The translations under genes and the position numbers were made by a program. Of a stretch of DNA of 64,000 nt, positions 1-12,130 are shown in pieces. The notes under the pieces were generated by a model. It made no database searches. It had not been told where the DNA came from and was given only the letters and a program-made list of their open reading frames with translations. Source of the DNA: Microvelia longipes (Eukaryota; Arthropoda; Insecta; Hemiptera; Veliidae); contig JACMZG010001914.1 in the NCBI GenBank assembly GCA_018340805.1, positions 27,976,127-28,040,126 on the forward strand, given 5' to 3'. The number at the start of each line of letters is the position of its first letter. The stretch's first letter is position 1.

Positions 1-605
1 TTAGTCAAAATGTCCAGATATTTATTTCTTATTAATTGTTTGAAAATAAAATTATTTACTTAAGAAATAAAAATAACGACGCCTTTTATTTGACTAAATT
101 CAAAATTTCCAGCGCATTCTGTCTGTATAAAAAGAAGGTAAATGAACGACAAACCACCTACTTACTTCCAAAAACAACTTTAACGTTAAAATATCAAACT
201 AAACGACGAAGAAGAATTGTTTTAAATATTTTTTAACAAGGATGCAAATTAATTCCAAAAATCTGGACGCGTGTAGAGCATACTGAGTACCTGTCATGAG
301 AACCCTGGTACTCAGGTCACCTGGTACACCAAAATCTTTTAAATATTCCTCCTATTTTGTTTCACAATAGCTCATTACAATACTACTCGTCTTCTTTTAT
401 ACCGAAATTCAAATTTTTACAATTTTTTAGAAAAAAAACTCTTTTTATAGTTGAAACGGTAAATTTTAGACAAGAAAATATGAGTATTTGTAAGTATAAA
501 AGAAAGAAATAAAAATGTTCAAGAAAACTGCACAAGACATATTTTACTTTTTTTATTAATTACTATATACGCATCGCATACATCCCAAGCACTCCCAAGC
601 ACCTA
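1..605. other. AT-rich DNA, no gene recognised
   Basis: No coding segment or family member is recognised. At 283-315 the 9-base arms CTGAGTACC and GGTACTCAG form a perfect inverted repeat around a 15-base loop. Confidence 0.5.
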
Positions 606-701
606 ATATATATATTATATAATATATATTATATATATATATATATATATTATATATATTATATATATATATATATAATATATATATATATAATATAATA
701 A

Positions 702-748
<47 letters not shown>

Positions 749-752
749 ATAT
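606..752. repeat. (TA)n microsatellite
   Basis: Nearly pure TA dinucleotides with single-base interruptions. Open frames reading poly-Tyr-Ile through it are artefacts. Confidence 0.95.
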
Positions 753-1547
753 TTGTATGTATGTATATGTATTAGGTAAGGAAATGCGCTACAAAAAATA
801 AAAAGATTAGCAAAACCCATAGAGGTATTATTACTAGAGAGGCCATGTTGATTGAAAAAGTAATATAAAGACCTATGATAATTAATATGATCAAATTGTC
901 GGTAAAAAATCACCGTAAACTGAGTAATAGAACATTTAAAATACAAAACATAAACAAAAATAGCTTTTCAAAAAGTGAAAAGCTAGAAATGATTAATTAT
1001 TATAACCTCAACACATTAAATATAAAATAAATTTTATTCCTTACAAACAAAAAAATCATTACAAAAATAACATGCTTGAAGTTAGTAATCACAACAGATA
1101 CATAAATTCTAATTTATATAATAAAAAGTATAGGCGAGCGCCCCCAAAAAAGCTAAATGCTTGTACCAGGGGGCGGCCGCTATTATAGAAAATTTAAAAT
1201 AGCGATTTACCTTTAATAAAAATAAAAATAAAAATTAAATTAACAAATTAAAAGAATAACAATCAATAAAATGAAGAAATACATCATGCATAAATATAAT
1301 TATTAAAAGGAAGACGTTGCTTTATTTATATATTTTAATTTTGTACTCTTAATAGATAGAAATAATTAAGATGATAATACATTAAAATAGATACAGATAA
1401 GGCTTGTAAGAGATTTGTTTATTGTGATATTGTTATTGTTTTTCTATAAATACATAGATAGATGAATTTAATTTATACCAAAGTTTTATAGTATTAGTCA
1501 GATAAGATTTGGTTGGATATGATTTGGTCAGTCTGATGGTGTCGGAG
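753..1547. other. AT-rich DNA, no gene recognised
   Basis: Nothing coding is seen. A small GC island near 1135-1180 (GCGAGCGCCCCC ... GGGGGCGGCCGC) stands out and may be the edge of a decayed repeat. The last bases lead into the 3' side of the LINE relic. Confidence 0.4.
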
Positions 1548-2790
1548 TTACGTGGTGTTTCGAATCCAGAAAACTATATCTTTTTTAAATTTAAGTATGT
1601 CTTTAATTTCTTTTATGTCTTGTGGTAGTGAATTGTATAGTTTGATCCCAGTATAAGATGCGTGTCGTCGAGCTATTTCTGATTTCGGTCTGTTAGTTCG
1701 TAAGTTACATCTAGTTTTTTGTCCGCAGTTATGGTTAATAAGAATTTTTGGTTGTTTAAAGTGATTAATTAATACAGATTTAGTGTATAGTTGAGTAGTA
1801 TTAAAAACGGGAAATTCAGTGAAAAGTGCGTCTGTAGGATAGTCTCTAGGTTTTAAGTATAATTTAATAATAGTTCTGTGTAAACGTCTAGTGGTTGTAG
1901 TGTAGTGTTTCATGCCCCACCCCAGGCAAGGATACCATACTGTATTAGTGACTGCACCAGTGCATAGTAAATATTATTTGTAAGTATTTTCACCTCACAA
2001 ATATCTCTCAATATTTTAAAATAATAAGTGAGTGTTTTCTAAGTAAGATTTAATCAGTTGTAGTGCAGTGCCTCGTACTCCGTATAGTTGTAGTTTTTCT
2101 AGCAGTTTAGCATGATCAACAGTATCAAATGCCTTGCTGAGATCAAGGAAAACAGCCAGGCACTTTCTACTATCATCCAAACTGCTTAGAAATTTGTTTA
2201 GTCATTCGTAAAGTGCGTCTTGTGCACTGATATTTTTTTTGAATCCGAATTGATTTTTGTCAATTACACAATATTTAGTAAAAAAGGTAACAAGTCTAAA
2301 ATTAATAATTTTTTCAAGTAATTTAGCTATATTAGATGTAAGACTAATGGTTCTGTAATTAGTTCAATTTTATCTTTGGCTTTATAAAGTGGTGAAATTA
2401 GTGCAGTTTTAAACTTCTGTGGGAAAATACCAGAAGTTAGAGACAGGTTGAAAATATAAACTAAAGGTTTTAATACATAAGATTTAGCTGATTTGATTAT
2501 TAGAGAACTTACTTCGTCTATTCCAGATGTATTATTCTTAAATCACTTATAAACTTAGAGATTTCTTTCGTCAGTTGGCCAAATAACAACAGAGTTGTCT
2601 AATACTTTTATAGACTTAGAAGTTGAGTCAATACTGCAGTTGCATTTTTGCTTACAAGTGTTAGCTAAATTTTTCCCAAATACTTGAAAAAATATTTATT
2701 AAAAACATTTGCAATTTTGCTTATTAAATCAGTAACTAAAGTGGCCGGTTGCTATCTTTTATTTCACTTATTTCAATTTGTTTTTTCTTC
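1548..2790 (-). pseudogene. Non-LTR retrotransposon (CR1/Jockey-type) reverse transcriptase relic
   Basis: Minus-strand translation in several frames gives ORF2 blocks in the expected order. Near 2530-2390 are TSGIDEVSSLIIKSA and GIFPQKFKTALISPLYKAKD. At 2160-2106 is AVFLDLSKAFDTVDH, a hallmark reverse-transcriptase block. Near 1985-1920 is YYALVQSLIQYGILAWGG, and an open C-terminal segment of about 121 codons ends at 1548 (TGIKLYNSLPQDIKEIKD). The reverse transcriptase would copy the element RNA at a nicked target. The catalytic FADD/YADD region is missing: the text jumps from SYLENT (near 2020) to the YGILAWGG block. Stops and frameshifts also break the frame, so it is dead. No endonuclease domain is visible upstream. 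Clade is judged from remembered motif style only. Confidence 0.85.
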
Positions 2791-2999
2791 CTTGATAAAC
2801 AATTATTTCTAACAATCATTCTAAGAGAAGGTTACAATGAGGTTATGAAGACCCCTAAAAAAAATGTTTTTAGCCTCTCAATGAATTGATGCAGTGTATA
2901 TTCTTCTACATAGTGTATATTTCTGACTGTGTAATATACCAATATGGCGAAAACTGAGCTTTAAAATGTTCCCAATATAATAACTTGGGTATTTTCTTA
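2791..2999. other. Junction DNA between LINE relic and family B repeat
   Basis: No feature is recognised. Confidence 0.4.
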
Positions 3000-3480
3000 A
3001 AAATAGAACAATAGGCCTTCGGCCTCTTTGCCGCTCCACAGTCTCGGCGCTTCGCGCCTAAACCGCTGCGCAGGGTCAGCGCTGGCGCTGGGGACCGCTT
3101 CGAGGCCCCGCTCGCCTCTGAGGCCACTTCGCGGCGGCCACATAGTTGTTGTCCTATATTAATTCGTCATATTACTAGTTTATATAAGCGAATTTTCAAA
3201 TGTCAGTCAAAAAGCGTGATTTTTTACATTTTGTTATATATGACAATCAATAAAACCAGAACTAATGCTGATAATAAAATGAAACATCATATTTTAGTTA
3301 ACCATATACATGTGTAGTATGATTTTTGAAATGTTTGTGGGTGTGAATATTGTGGGTTAATGACGTCACACATATTTCATAAGCAATAGAGTTCTGGACA
3401 TTAACAAGGTTGATTTGTGTATCAATCAAAATTTGTGTATCTCAGGTCAAAATGACACTAGTGTCATTTTGATCTGAGAA
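3000..3480 (+). repeat. Dispersed family B repeat, copy 1
   Basis: It matches 6620-7200 over several stretches: a GC-rich start with GGCCACAT, a TTGTCCTATAT tract, TTTACATTTTGTTATATATG, CTAATGCTGAT, TGTGGGTTAATGACGTCA and a TCTGAGAAAGCGTTC end. The segment 3012-3140 is strikingly GC-rich and made of mini-palindromes. Non-coding; probably a non-autonomous mobile element. Confidence 0.7.
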
Positions 3481-3612
3481 AGCGTTCAAAAGTTAAAAAG
3501 GAAAGAATCAGAAGACAGCGGTTATATGTTTTTCTAGAGGTTTGTAACTAACAAACCTCTAGAAAAAACTATAACTAGTTCCAAGTACTTCGTGCTATAA
3601 CCGCTGATTCTT
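3436..3612. repeat. Nested palindromes
   Basis: Three inverted repeats follow one another. Near 3443-3480 TCAAAATGACAC meets GTGTCATTTTGA, flanked by CTCAG/CTGAG. At 3528-3569 TTTCTAGAGGTTTGT pairs with its complement around a 5-base loop. Outside it, GAATCAG/GCGGTTATA (3504-3525) pairs with TATAACCGCTGATTC (3596-3610), with a 7-base insertion in the left arm. Confidence 0.75.
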
Positions 3613-5118
3613 TTCTCCACAGCTCGCCGGCACTGATGATGATCTGTTAAGTTTGAAAGCTGACTATGTCAAATATACATCATTAGTGAAGAGACTCTGT
3701 TTTATTTTATTGCTTAATACTCCACAACTCATTATTCCTTATGAGTAAACTCTAGGTTTTCTTTAGAATTGTCTTATTACAAATTCCTTATTACAAACAA
3801 TATGACCACTTATTGGTCATCGTTTTACCCTAAAATTTGAGTTATATGTTACGCCCTACAACTTGGCTTTACAAATCAGATCTTTAAGGCCATATTCTCC
3901 TAATAGAGACAGCGCAGATGAAGGTAAAGGTTTCGATGTTTCGTCTTCACTGTAACGAACATCTTCATGTTTAAGTTCTTCATGGTCCGGAAAAGTGAGC
4001 TCACAACAAGTGTTTTTCATATAAATTATTTAATTTTTATTATTTTATATTATTATCAATTTCAATAACTAAATAATTATTTTACATAAACGGCAACAAC
4101 AATTGTGTTAAAATTATAAATCACAATAAAATATCAAATAACCTAAGGGAATAATCTTAGCTCTCTGACAGATCTAAGTAACAATAACTCGTCTCACCTT
4201 CACCAAGACAATTACACCTTCTCCATACCAAGTTCTAGATTAATACAGATCATGAATAGTAACAAATACAACATAGTTAAATAACCCTTGAGCATTATAA
4301 AATTACCATATCTAGCCATAAGTTTATTGAATTTTTAAATGCTCCATTAAATGTATAAAATTATGAATTTATACATAAATTAATGAATATAATAAAATTT
4401 AATGCGTTTTAATTGTATGCTCTAAATGTATAAAATTTTGTAATAGTCATTCAAATATACGAATGAGCAAGATTTAAGGTGTTTTAATAAGTGCTTTGTT
4501 CAATTTATTTTTTCATTACAAGTTTTTTTTTCACTTGAGTATGATATTTTTTTTATGAGGAGGTGGATGAAGGTTATTGCAGTCTAAAATTAAAATGTCG
4601 ACAATTAAGAAAAATCAGAAAAAATCAAAGAACCGAGAAAATAAGGTAATCAGAAATTATGCCAAAAAATAATTTAATTTGTCTTACTAAAATACAATGA
4701 ACAGGAGATCTTATTCAAATAATACAGGAGATAATAAACAAAGATAAACAAAGACAAAAAGGACGGTAAAATAAAAACCATATGAATATATGTAGCGAAT
4801 AATTCGTGCAATGAAGAAGAAAAAAATAAGATAAAAAAATAAGATAGAAAAACACGTGGAATCGGTCTCCATACCCCAAATAACTTCAACTTCAAATATC
4901 CAAACAACCTCAACAGAGTCATTTTAATAAAAATTCGTTAAAAATGCAAGAATAGGGGTATTGAAGACATTTAAAATAATGAATTTATTTATTATTACTT
5001 ATTTCAAAATAAATAATAAACAGTTCCACATCCGGGGCCTTTTGTTATTATACTGACTGTCTGGGTAAGTAGGCTAACCAGAAAAGAACAAGAAACAGGA
5101 CCTCCTTGCCAAGTCGAT
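3613..5118. other. AT-rich DNA, no gene recognised
   Basis: Many short stop-rich frames and no recognisable protein, RNA gene or family member. Confidence 0.4.
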
Positions 5119-5218
5119 TATATATATATATATATATATTATTATATTATATATATATATATATATATAATATATATATATATTATTATATATAAATAAT
5201 ATTTATACATATATATAC

Positions 5219-5303
<85 letters not shown>
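5119..5303. repeat. (TA)n microsatellite
   Basis: About 185 bases of TA dinucleotides with a few ATTAT and CATA interruptions. Confidence 0.95.
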
Positions 5304-5305
<2 letters not shown>

Positions 5306-5324
5306 ATATACATCGAAACCAATT

Positions 5325-5430
5325 TTATGTCCTCAGGGACCTCTAAAACGGAGGTGTCATGGTTCGAGATTTGACTCTCGCCATGACGCCTATCCCGATA
5401 GCGAATTTTTCCAAAGGAAATTCGCTAAAA
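5325..5430 (+). mobile_element. tRNA-derived SINE fragment with terminal hairpin
   Basis: It matches the reverse complement of 56564-56675 along its length. Shared features are AGGGACCTCT..AAACGGA, a degenerate pol III B box (GGTTCGA), CGCCATGACGC, and a terminal hairpin TTAGCGAATTT..AAATTCGCTAA at 5399-5430. The A-box half is missing or unrecognisable. Confidence 0.7.
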
Positions 5431-6338
5431 ATAAAAAACATCAAATTAACCAAACCTGAAGCTTTTCCGTGTAAACCTCTCTAAAGATTAATATTTTTAT
5501 TATATTGATGTAAAACACATTTGATTTCCGTTAATATGTTTAAGACTCCATTATTAATAAGAAAATTGGATAGACATTTCACATTTTTCACTATTTCATT
5601 AATATCTTCTAAGAGATGTTCAACATCCTCTATTTTTCCATTTATTTCACTTCAATATTAGAATATAGTGACAAACATGAAAATAACAGAGTGAGCTCGG
5701 CGCCCCATATCTCAACAAAATGAAATAAAAATAAAATTAGAAGACATTACACGAATTCTTTCATATATTTTTTTCATTTCATTTTGAATACTTCAACACC
5801 AATAAACTAGACAGATTTTTCTATGTATTACAATAAAACTTTTTTTAAAAAAATACGATTTTTACAGATCTAATAAGTTAGTTATTGGAAACTAAAACAA
5901 CTTGAACTGATTCTCTCTAAACAAAACCCTACCGTTATAATTGTTAGTGAATTTTAAATAGAAAATTACGCATATGATACGTATTTTATGAATTAACAGG
6001 ACCTTATTCACCAAGGTAGCAAAAAGTAAATCGAACTCAACTCTAGTTTTAGAATTCCTAATAAGCTGAGAGGGAAAATATAATTTAAGGAAAATTATAT
6101 TAACTCAAATCTGAGGCGTAGCCAAAGTAATTAGGATTCTAGCGCGGAGGTTTCCCCAGCAAACCGATTTCTTGCGCAACTTAACAATTTTATACAGAAA
6201 AAATAGAGTAATGTAGGTAAGAAGTAATAAAGGATTCTTCATCATTCCTGTCTGTTCAGTAACAATTCGACTTGTAAGTAACTGTTTTCTGAAAATTTCA
6301 GTTCAAAGGAAAAGTGCAAACTTTAACAAGAAAAAAAT
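5431..6338. other. AT-rich DNA, no gene recognised
   Basis: No coding or repeat signature is recognised. Confidence 0.4.
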
Positions 6339-6444
6339 AGCCGGTTCGGAGCCACACGGCTATTGTCCTATATCAGTTTATCTTATTACTTTATGTAAGT
6401 GTACTTCATGTACGCACACACACACACACACGCACGCGCCGCAC

Positions 6445-6508
<64 letters not shown>

Positions 6509-6534
6509 CACAATATATATACTATATATATTAT

Positions 6535-6591
<57 letters not shown>

Positions 6592-6594
6592 TCT
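6339..6594. repeat. Family B fragment followed by (AC)n(AT)n
   Basis: 6339-6410 repeats the family B words for the GGCCACA..TTGTCCTATAT..TATTACT stretch. 6411-6511 is CA dinucleotide with a few interruptions and 6512-6594 is AT dinucleotide. Thr-His and Tyr-Ile open frames here are artefacts. Confidence 0.85.
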
Positions 6595-6619
6595 TATCAG
6601 AGTATATTTAATACGATAA

Positions 6620-7200
6620 GGACCCCCTCTTTTCAAAACAATAGGCTTTCAGCCTCTTGGTCGCTACGCGGTGTCGTTGCTGGGAGCCGCCTTGTGGCAT
6701 CGAGGCCTTTTCGTGGTTTGCGGCCACATGGTGGGTGTTCTGTATCAGTGCGTCACACTACTAGTGTGACTTATATAAGTGGCATACAGGCATGATATAA
6801 GCGAATTTTCAATTTGATTTATTAAAATACTTGATTTGTTTACATTTTGTTATATATGTCAATCAATAACACCGAATCTAATGCTGATTTTAAAATGTAA
6901 CTTCGTTTTAAGTTAATCATACATAGTAGTACATGAGTATAATAATTTAGCTGGATCTCAACACGTTTTGAAGATTTGTGAATTTTCGCAATGTTTAGGT
7001 GGTCATTACTGTGGGTTAATAAAGTAAAACATATTACAAAAACAATATGGTTCCGGAAATTAACAATGTTAATTTTTGTGCCAAGTTTCATTTCGATCCG
7101 AGAAAGCGTTCCGTGTCCGGCAAAGCGAGCCCGAAGTTTTGAGGACAAGCGTAGCGAATCCTATGTAGTGAGGTAAAGTTCCGAGGTACACCGTACCTGA
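6620..7200 (+). repeat. Dispersed family B repeat, copy 2, with 5S-SINE tail
   Basis: It is colinear with 3000-3480 up to the AAGCGTTC block. From about 7100 it continues into the 3' body of the 5S-derived repeat: the hairpin at 7143-7161 (GGAC AA GC GTA GC GA ATCC), then TTCCGAGGTACACC and GATTTTTCAT. So family B and the 5S-derived repeat share an end or are fused here. Confidence 0.7.
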
Positions 7201-8316
7201 TTTTTCATGACTAGAGCTAATTTAAATTAATCCAGAGGTGCAGCCGAAAGAATTTTTTTTTCAGATGCGCTTTTTTGATTTGCTTAGAACAGAAGGTATT
7301 TAAAATGAAAAAACATAAATTAAAATAAAAATATAATATTTATATTTTCCTTTTATCTTTATCACTTTAGAATCTCAACTATTTAAATTTTCCATTATTT
7401 TACTGCTCATTGTTCATTTTACACAACTCGGAAATGTTTTCTTATTAGTTACTTATATTACTATTGTTTATTTAATCGTTATTTCATTTTTTCTACTCTT
7501 AAGCAATTCTTTTATTTTGTTCATTTTATTATTTCTTTAACAATTGTACTTCTTGTCATTTCAATTTATTCGTATTTAATGATTTATTTATCAAAGAATA
7601 TAATACATATTTCTTTTCATACAAGATAAACAATGCTAACAGTAGGCTTTTATCATATATTTATACATTTATAGCAATATTTCATCGAGTTTAATATTTA
7701 TTGTTAACAATAGCATGTAATTATTATTGTTTACTTACAAATATAAGTACTGTACAGATAAATTTATTTATCTTTGTCTTTTATCCTTACTATAATTATT
7801 TAATTTTAATCATAAAAGTAAAATTATATTATAAAGCATGTAACATAGTCTAAGGTAAAAAGACAAACATCTAATATTAAGATATTTATACTTATTATTT
7901 TTTCTATAAAATGAATAAAAGATGGTATATTAATTTTTCCTTATAAATGGCAACAGTTTGACCTTTTGTGGTATCAGTTTATACAACAATATAAAAAAAT
8001 AAAGCATGATCTAACATGAGTTCCAATAAATTGATATTGAATTATGTCAAACTGCAAAATAAAAATATGTATCGTAAACTTAATTGGTTAAGTTCATTTA
8101 ATATTACATATATTATAAAATGATATTTAAAGATAGCAACTCTGTGGGAAAATATTAGGTTAGTTTCTAGGGAATAGACAATAAAAAAGTTATAAGGAAT
8201 TACAATAGAAATATAATCTATATATATAAATACACACACACCTCTTTTAACCTCACATAACCTCTTTTACAAGCCTACTTTCCATTAAAATCTCTTATAA
8301 CTTATTTATTAAATTA
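7201..8316. other. AT-rich DNA, no gene recognised
   Basis: No feature is recognised apart from a short TA tract near 8217-8232. Confidence 0.4.
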
Positions 8317-8372
8317 AAGAATCAGCAACTTTTGATACTTGCTGTTGCAAGTATCAAAAGTTGCTGATTCTT
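8317..8372. repeat. Perfect long hairpin
   Basis: Arms at 8317-8342 and 8347-8372 are 26-base perfect complements with loop TGTT. Four more pairs extend beyond one mismatch. The right half and the following 50 bases (through TTGCGGTAAATACAACC, to about 8421) match the reverse complement of about 32936-33017. It is therefore part of a dispersed repeat rather than an isolated structure. Confidence 0.9.
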
Positions 8373-8421
8373 CAATTGCTTCTTTAACTTGCGGTAAATA
8401 CAACCTTTTTAATTTTAACTT

Positions 8422-8802
8422 TTTTATTGTCTATTCGCTAATTTAATGGGTTAATAAAGTTTATGACGTTATTAATCTGCTTATTACGTCATCAATCCTA
8501 GAAAAAATTGTGAGGTGGGCTGGGGAATGATATTTTTCTTTGTTTTAATCTACTTAAACCGGTTTCAGCTCATTTAGACGAATCGTTTAGCCGTAAAAGC
8601 CCAAATCCTAACGTGGCTAACCGTTAAAATTTTTCTTATAAAATAGTACAAATGTCATGCACCACATGGCAGAAGGCCTGCGAAGCAGTGGCTGAAAAAG
8701 GGATGACACTGAAAGGCGGCCGGGGGAAGAGGACCCTGTTTTAGGCATCAATTTTTAAAGAACCAAAAAATATATTTTTATTTGTTCTTTTAAAACAAAA
8801 CG
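8422..8802. other. AT-rich DNA, no gene recognised
   Basis: No feature is recognised. Confidence 0.4.
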
Positions 8803-9001
8803 CCGTGGCCACATTATAGTTAAACACACCGCTAAAATTAGTTGATAGCGTGGAAAAATAGTGTTGAGGAACCAATGAGGTTAGCCTTATATGAAATTGT
8901 AGGCGTGGTTTAACATCTAGGAGTAACCTCATTGGCTCCCTCCTATTATTTTCCCACGCTGTCACCTGATTTTAACCGTGTGTTGTACTATATGGCCACG
9001 G
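8803..9001. mobile_element. Fold-back MITE-like element, 199 bp
   Basis: The ends are perfect complements, CCGTGGCC and GGCCACGG. Pairing continues inward through GATAGCGTGG / CCACGCTGTC and AACCAATGAGGTTA / TAACCTCATTGGCT, with about 80% of arm bases paired and a spacer near 8885-8920. It has no coding capacity. The target-site duplication is not clear. Confidence 0.75.
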
Positions 9002-10002
9002 GGTCGAAGGCTCTTTTCTTTAAATTGTTCTGAAGATATAAAAACTTCTTTTATAATTAGGACCTATTTCTAGGACATAGTAATAAGTCTTACTCAATCT
9101 CAACGTTTTAATATCGCACAAGTATAAATAATAAATTACGTCATCTAAGTAACCTCATAAAGTAATTTTCGGACGAAAATCAGTTAAAACAATTAGTTTC
9201 ACTTAACGTTTTAATTGCACGTTAATTATATTTATATGCTGAAATTTAAATTAATGTTGCGTAAATGGAGAAAATAGTAAAGTAATAATAATAATAAAGC
9301 GTAAATAAATAATGAAAACGTCATCATCATCAAGTACATAAACTTTCATAAGCATAATAAATCGACTATAAAAACTATAATTTTTAAAATGAATTTAAAA
9401 TCTTTTTGAAATCCAAAACCAGAACAATATTTTTACTCCTTTTTTGGGTATTTTTAAAATTTATAAAAGGCTGAAATAATCGTGGATTAAAAAGAGGGTG
9501 TTCTACTTATTTCAATTTTTTTTAAATTTCAACTGTGGTGTCATTACGTCAAGCAATACACGTGAATAAATTCAAAGTATATACGCGTAGAGACAATGAA
9601 CATTTACTTATACTTACGAACAAAAATAATCTTTAAAATTTCGAATACTTACGAACCAACAATTTTAAAATAATATTAATAAAGTAATAATAATAAAATG
9701 TTATGTGATGATTATTTATAAATAAAACACTAAAATGCGAGTAAGTAAAATGTCTAGAATATCTCATTAACTTATTGCTTTAGGTTCTTTCCTTAAAAAT
9801 AAAAATGTTTGTCGTATATGGAAACTAAGATTTCTCACCTGGTCAGGTTTATCGGAATCTAAAATCTTATATATTCTGTCTTATATATGTAAGAAAAGTC
9901 AAGACATAATCCATATTAAAAAATTGTGACCTCATTATACTCCAGTAAAATAGAAGTTTTTGCTTCATTTCTACGGCAAACGTTGAAAAGTGGAATCTAC
10001 CG
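9002..10002. other. AT-rich DNA, no gene recognised
   Basis: Short trinucleotide runs (ATA, ATC) occur near 9280-9330. Nothing coding is seen. Confidence 0.4.
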
Positions 10003-10160
10003 TTTGTTTCTAAAATAGACAAACTTGACATGTATATTTCTAAGATTAAAAAATTTAACACGTCTTTTTTCAAAATTAACAAACTCAACGCGTATTTATC
10101 TAAAATTAACTAACTTGATGGGTATCTATCTAAAATGAACTAACTAACGCGTATCTTTTA
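10003..10160. repeat. 30-bp tandem repeat, about 5 copies
   Basis: Units run roughly TCTAAAATTAACAAACTT then GACGCGTATTTA at a spacing of 29-31 bases. The length is a multiple of three, which keeps a minus-strand frame open by accident. Confidence 0.75.
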
Positions 10161-10449
10161 ACTATCGAACGCTTCTATTTTGTTTCTTTGTTTTATTTTA
10201 TTTGTTTGATTCTTTTATAATAGTTGCTTTTATTTTTTTATTATAAGATTTTATCTCGATAACTCACGCAACTACATCCATCCTTTACTTGTTTTTTCCT
10301 GACTTAACCTGAAATGTATAATACATCCTAAATACGTCATTTTCTGAAGTAAAAGAAACCCTTAAACTGATAAAATGTCCTATAACTCCAATAATATGTA
10401 TTATCCCTAAAAATAATGATCTAACATAAAAAAGGTTCTAAATTTTCTT
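10161..10449. other. AT-rich DNA, no gene recognised
   Basis: No feature is recognised. Confidence 0.4.
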
Positions 10450-12130
10450 GTTCTACCTTCCTCTTCAAGTGATATAATATCTTTCCTATATAATATCCAC
10501 CTAATATCTTTCCTCTTTTGTTTCTTGATTCGTCAAGTGTTAAAGTAGAATGACTGTTAATGAGTGACAAAACATCTTGTTCAGTCTTATTCCCAATATC
10601 TAGTGAAACTTGCCCATCGAACCTTCTCTCTTAATCTTTCTTTCTCTTCTAACTTAGTTTTACTTCTTCGGTCTTGCATTCTAAATTTGAATCAATCCAT
10701 AAAGCCTCTTCTTTCAAGCTTTTCTTCGAACTTGCGTTAACTTTATTTTTCTTGTAATTATCGAATTTTGAGTTCACTTCTTCAGTATATTTTAACGTTT
10801 TCTCAAAGGATAAGAATAAAAAAATGTACATGAACTAATGTCCGTTTTATTTTAATTTTTTAACATATTCCTATTATACCTACCACTAAGTACCCAACCT
10901 ATTTTGGAACCAACCAGATAGAGAACAGACATTACTTCTATTCTTTCAGACTGAATCAGCTCAAAATAATAATCTTTTTCGATAAGAAACTTTATTTCGT
11001 CCCTTTTATATTTGTCTACTATCTTGTCCTTCTAAGCTCTCTGCAAAGTATTTATCCGTGTATCTTTTCTTAATTTCCGCAGTTAAATTTGAATCTCCGT
11101 GTTCCTTTACAATTTATGAGACTACTTTTACTGAAATATTCAATTCTTTCCTGTCTTTTAATTTTATAGCCAAATTCACCGTTGCTGATGATAATTGTTT
11201 TGGGTTATCCGCTCCAAATACGAAAATTGATACCTCCTTCTCGATGTACTTTTTAAGCTGTGATTCCCTCACTATTCTTTTCATAATGTATGATTGCTGA
11301 CTGTCACAGTCTAACAAAAGTTTTGCTTGTTTCTTGTATCCGATTAACTATATTTATTTTAGCCGTTAGCAATTTTGAAGTTTCTGGTGTCAGATTTTTC
11401 TTATTAGATATTTCTATTAATATCTCTTTGTGTTCTCTTGTGTGTTTGCTACCATAGCCGAAACTGTACTTTCAAATGTTGGTCTAGTTTGCTCTCTCTA
11501 AACATTTTGGGACATATACTAAGTTGTGACTATTTGATAGTTTGCAGTAGTTACATAATTTTGTCGTATGGTGAGTTGATAAACAAATAAGACATGCTCC
11601 TTTTTCCAATAATCTGTTCTCTAACAGATTATGCCCTCTAACGTCTTATACTTGTTGCACTGATCACTCCAGTATTTCTCACCCTCAAAAACTTTACAAA
11701 AAGGTTAAATTTTCGATACTTTTAGACAATGCAACTCCTGTTCCCTATCATCTACGTTTTCATTAATTTTTATTTTTTATACTCTCTTACTTCTCCCTTG
11801 CTAAAATTAGCCTAATCAAAAAACCTCTCAGTTCTTTTGCTGTAATTTTCCTAGTATTCTTTTCTTCTTATGGTTGCTGGAAATTTAGAGATGAATAATG
11901 GTACCAAATTTCAATGCGATACGTTCCAAAGAGCCTGCAGCAATCTTAAGCATCCTTCAATTTAATCGTCTGCCAGTCTCAATTCCTCTTCCATCTCTTC
12001 TGTAACTCTGTCTAAGTTCTTAGTTTGTCGTACTTATAATTCATGATTTGTTCCCATACCTTTCTTTAAATAGATCCACTGCTATGACATAATTCTCATT
12101 GATAACCCTGTTATACAAGAAACATTAGAT
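10450..12130 (-). pseudogene. BEL/Pao LTR-retrotransposon gag-protease-pol relic
   Basis: Minus-strand translation, switching frames, gives Pao-type blocks in correct order. A Gag segment with INENYVIAVDLFKERYG lies at 12100-12055. A zinc-knuckle-like stretch follows near 11690-11560 (YWSDQCNKYKTLE, then KGACLICLSTHHTTKLC). Next come ISNKKNLTPETSKLLTAKIN near 11420-11360 and an aspartic-protease-like LDCDSQQSYI at 11317-11288, where the usual D-S/C-G-S has D for G. The block SKIGWVLSG at 10911-10881 matches the GW-LSG signature after the protease. In a live element Gag makes the particle and the protease processes the polyprotein. Here stops and frameshifts occur throughout, no long terminal repeats are seen, and reverse transcriptase and integrase are not found. 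Family assignment rests on motif order. Confidence 0.7.

Noticed and set aside
8317..8372. microRNA precursor
   Set aside because: The stem is perfect with a 4-base loop and part of a dispersed repeat, unlike typical animal precursors with bulges and larger loops.
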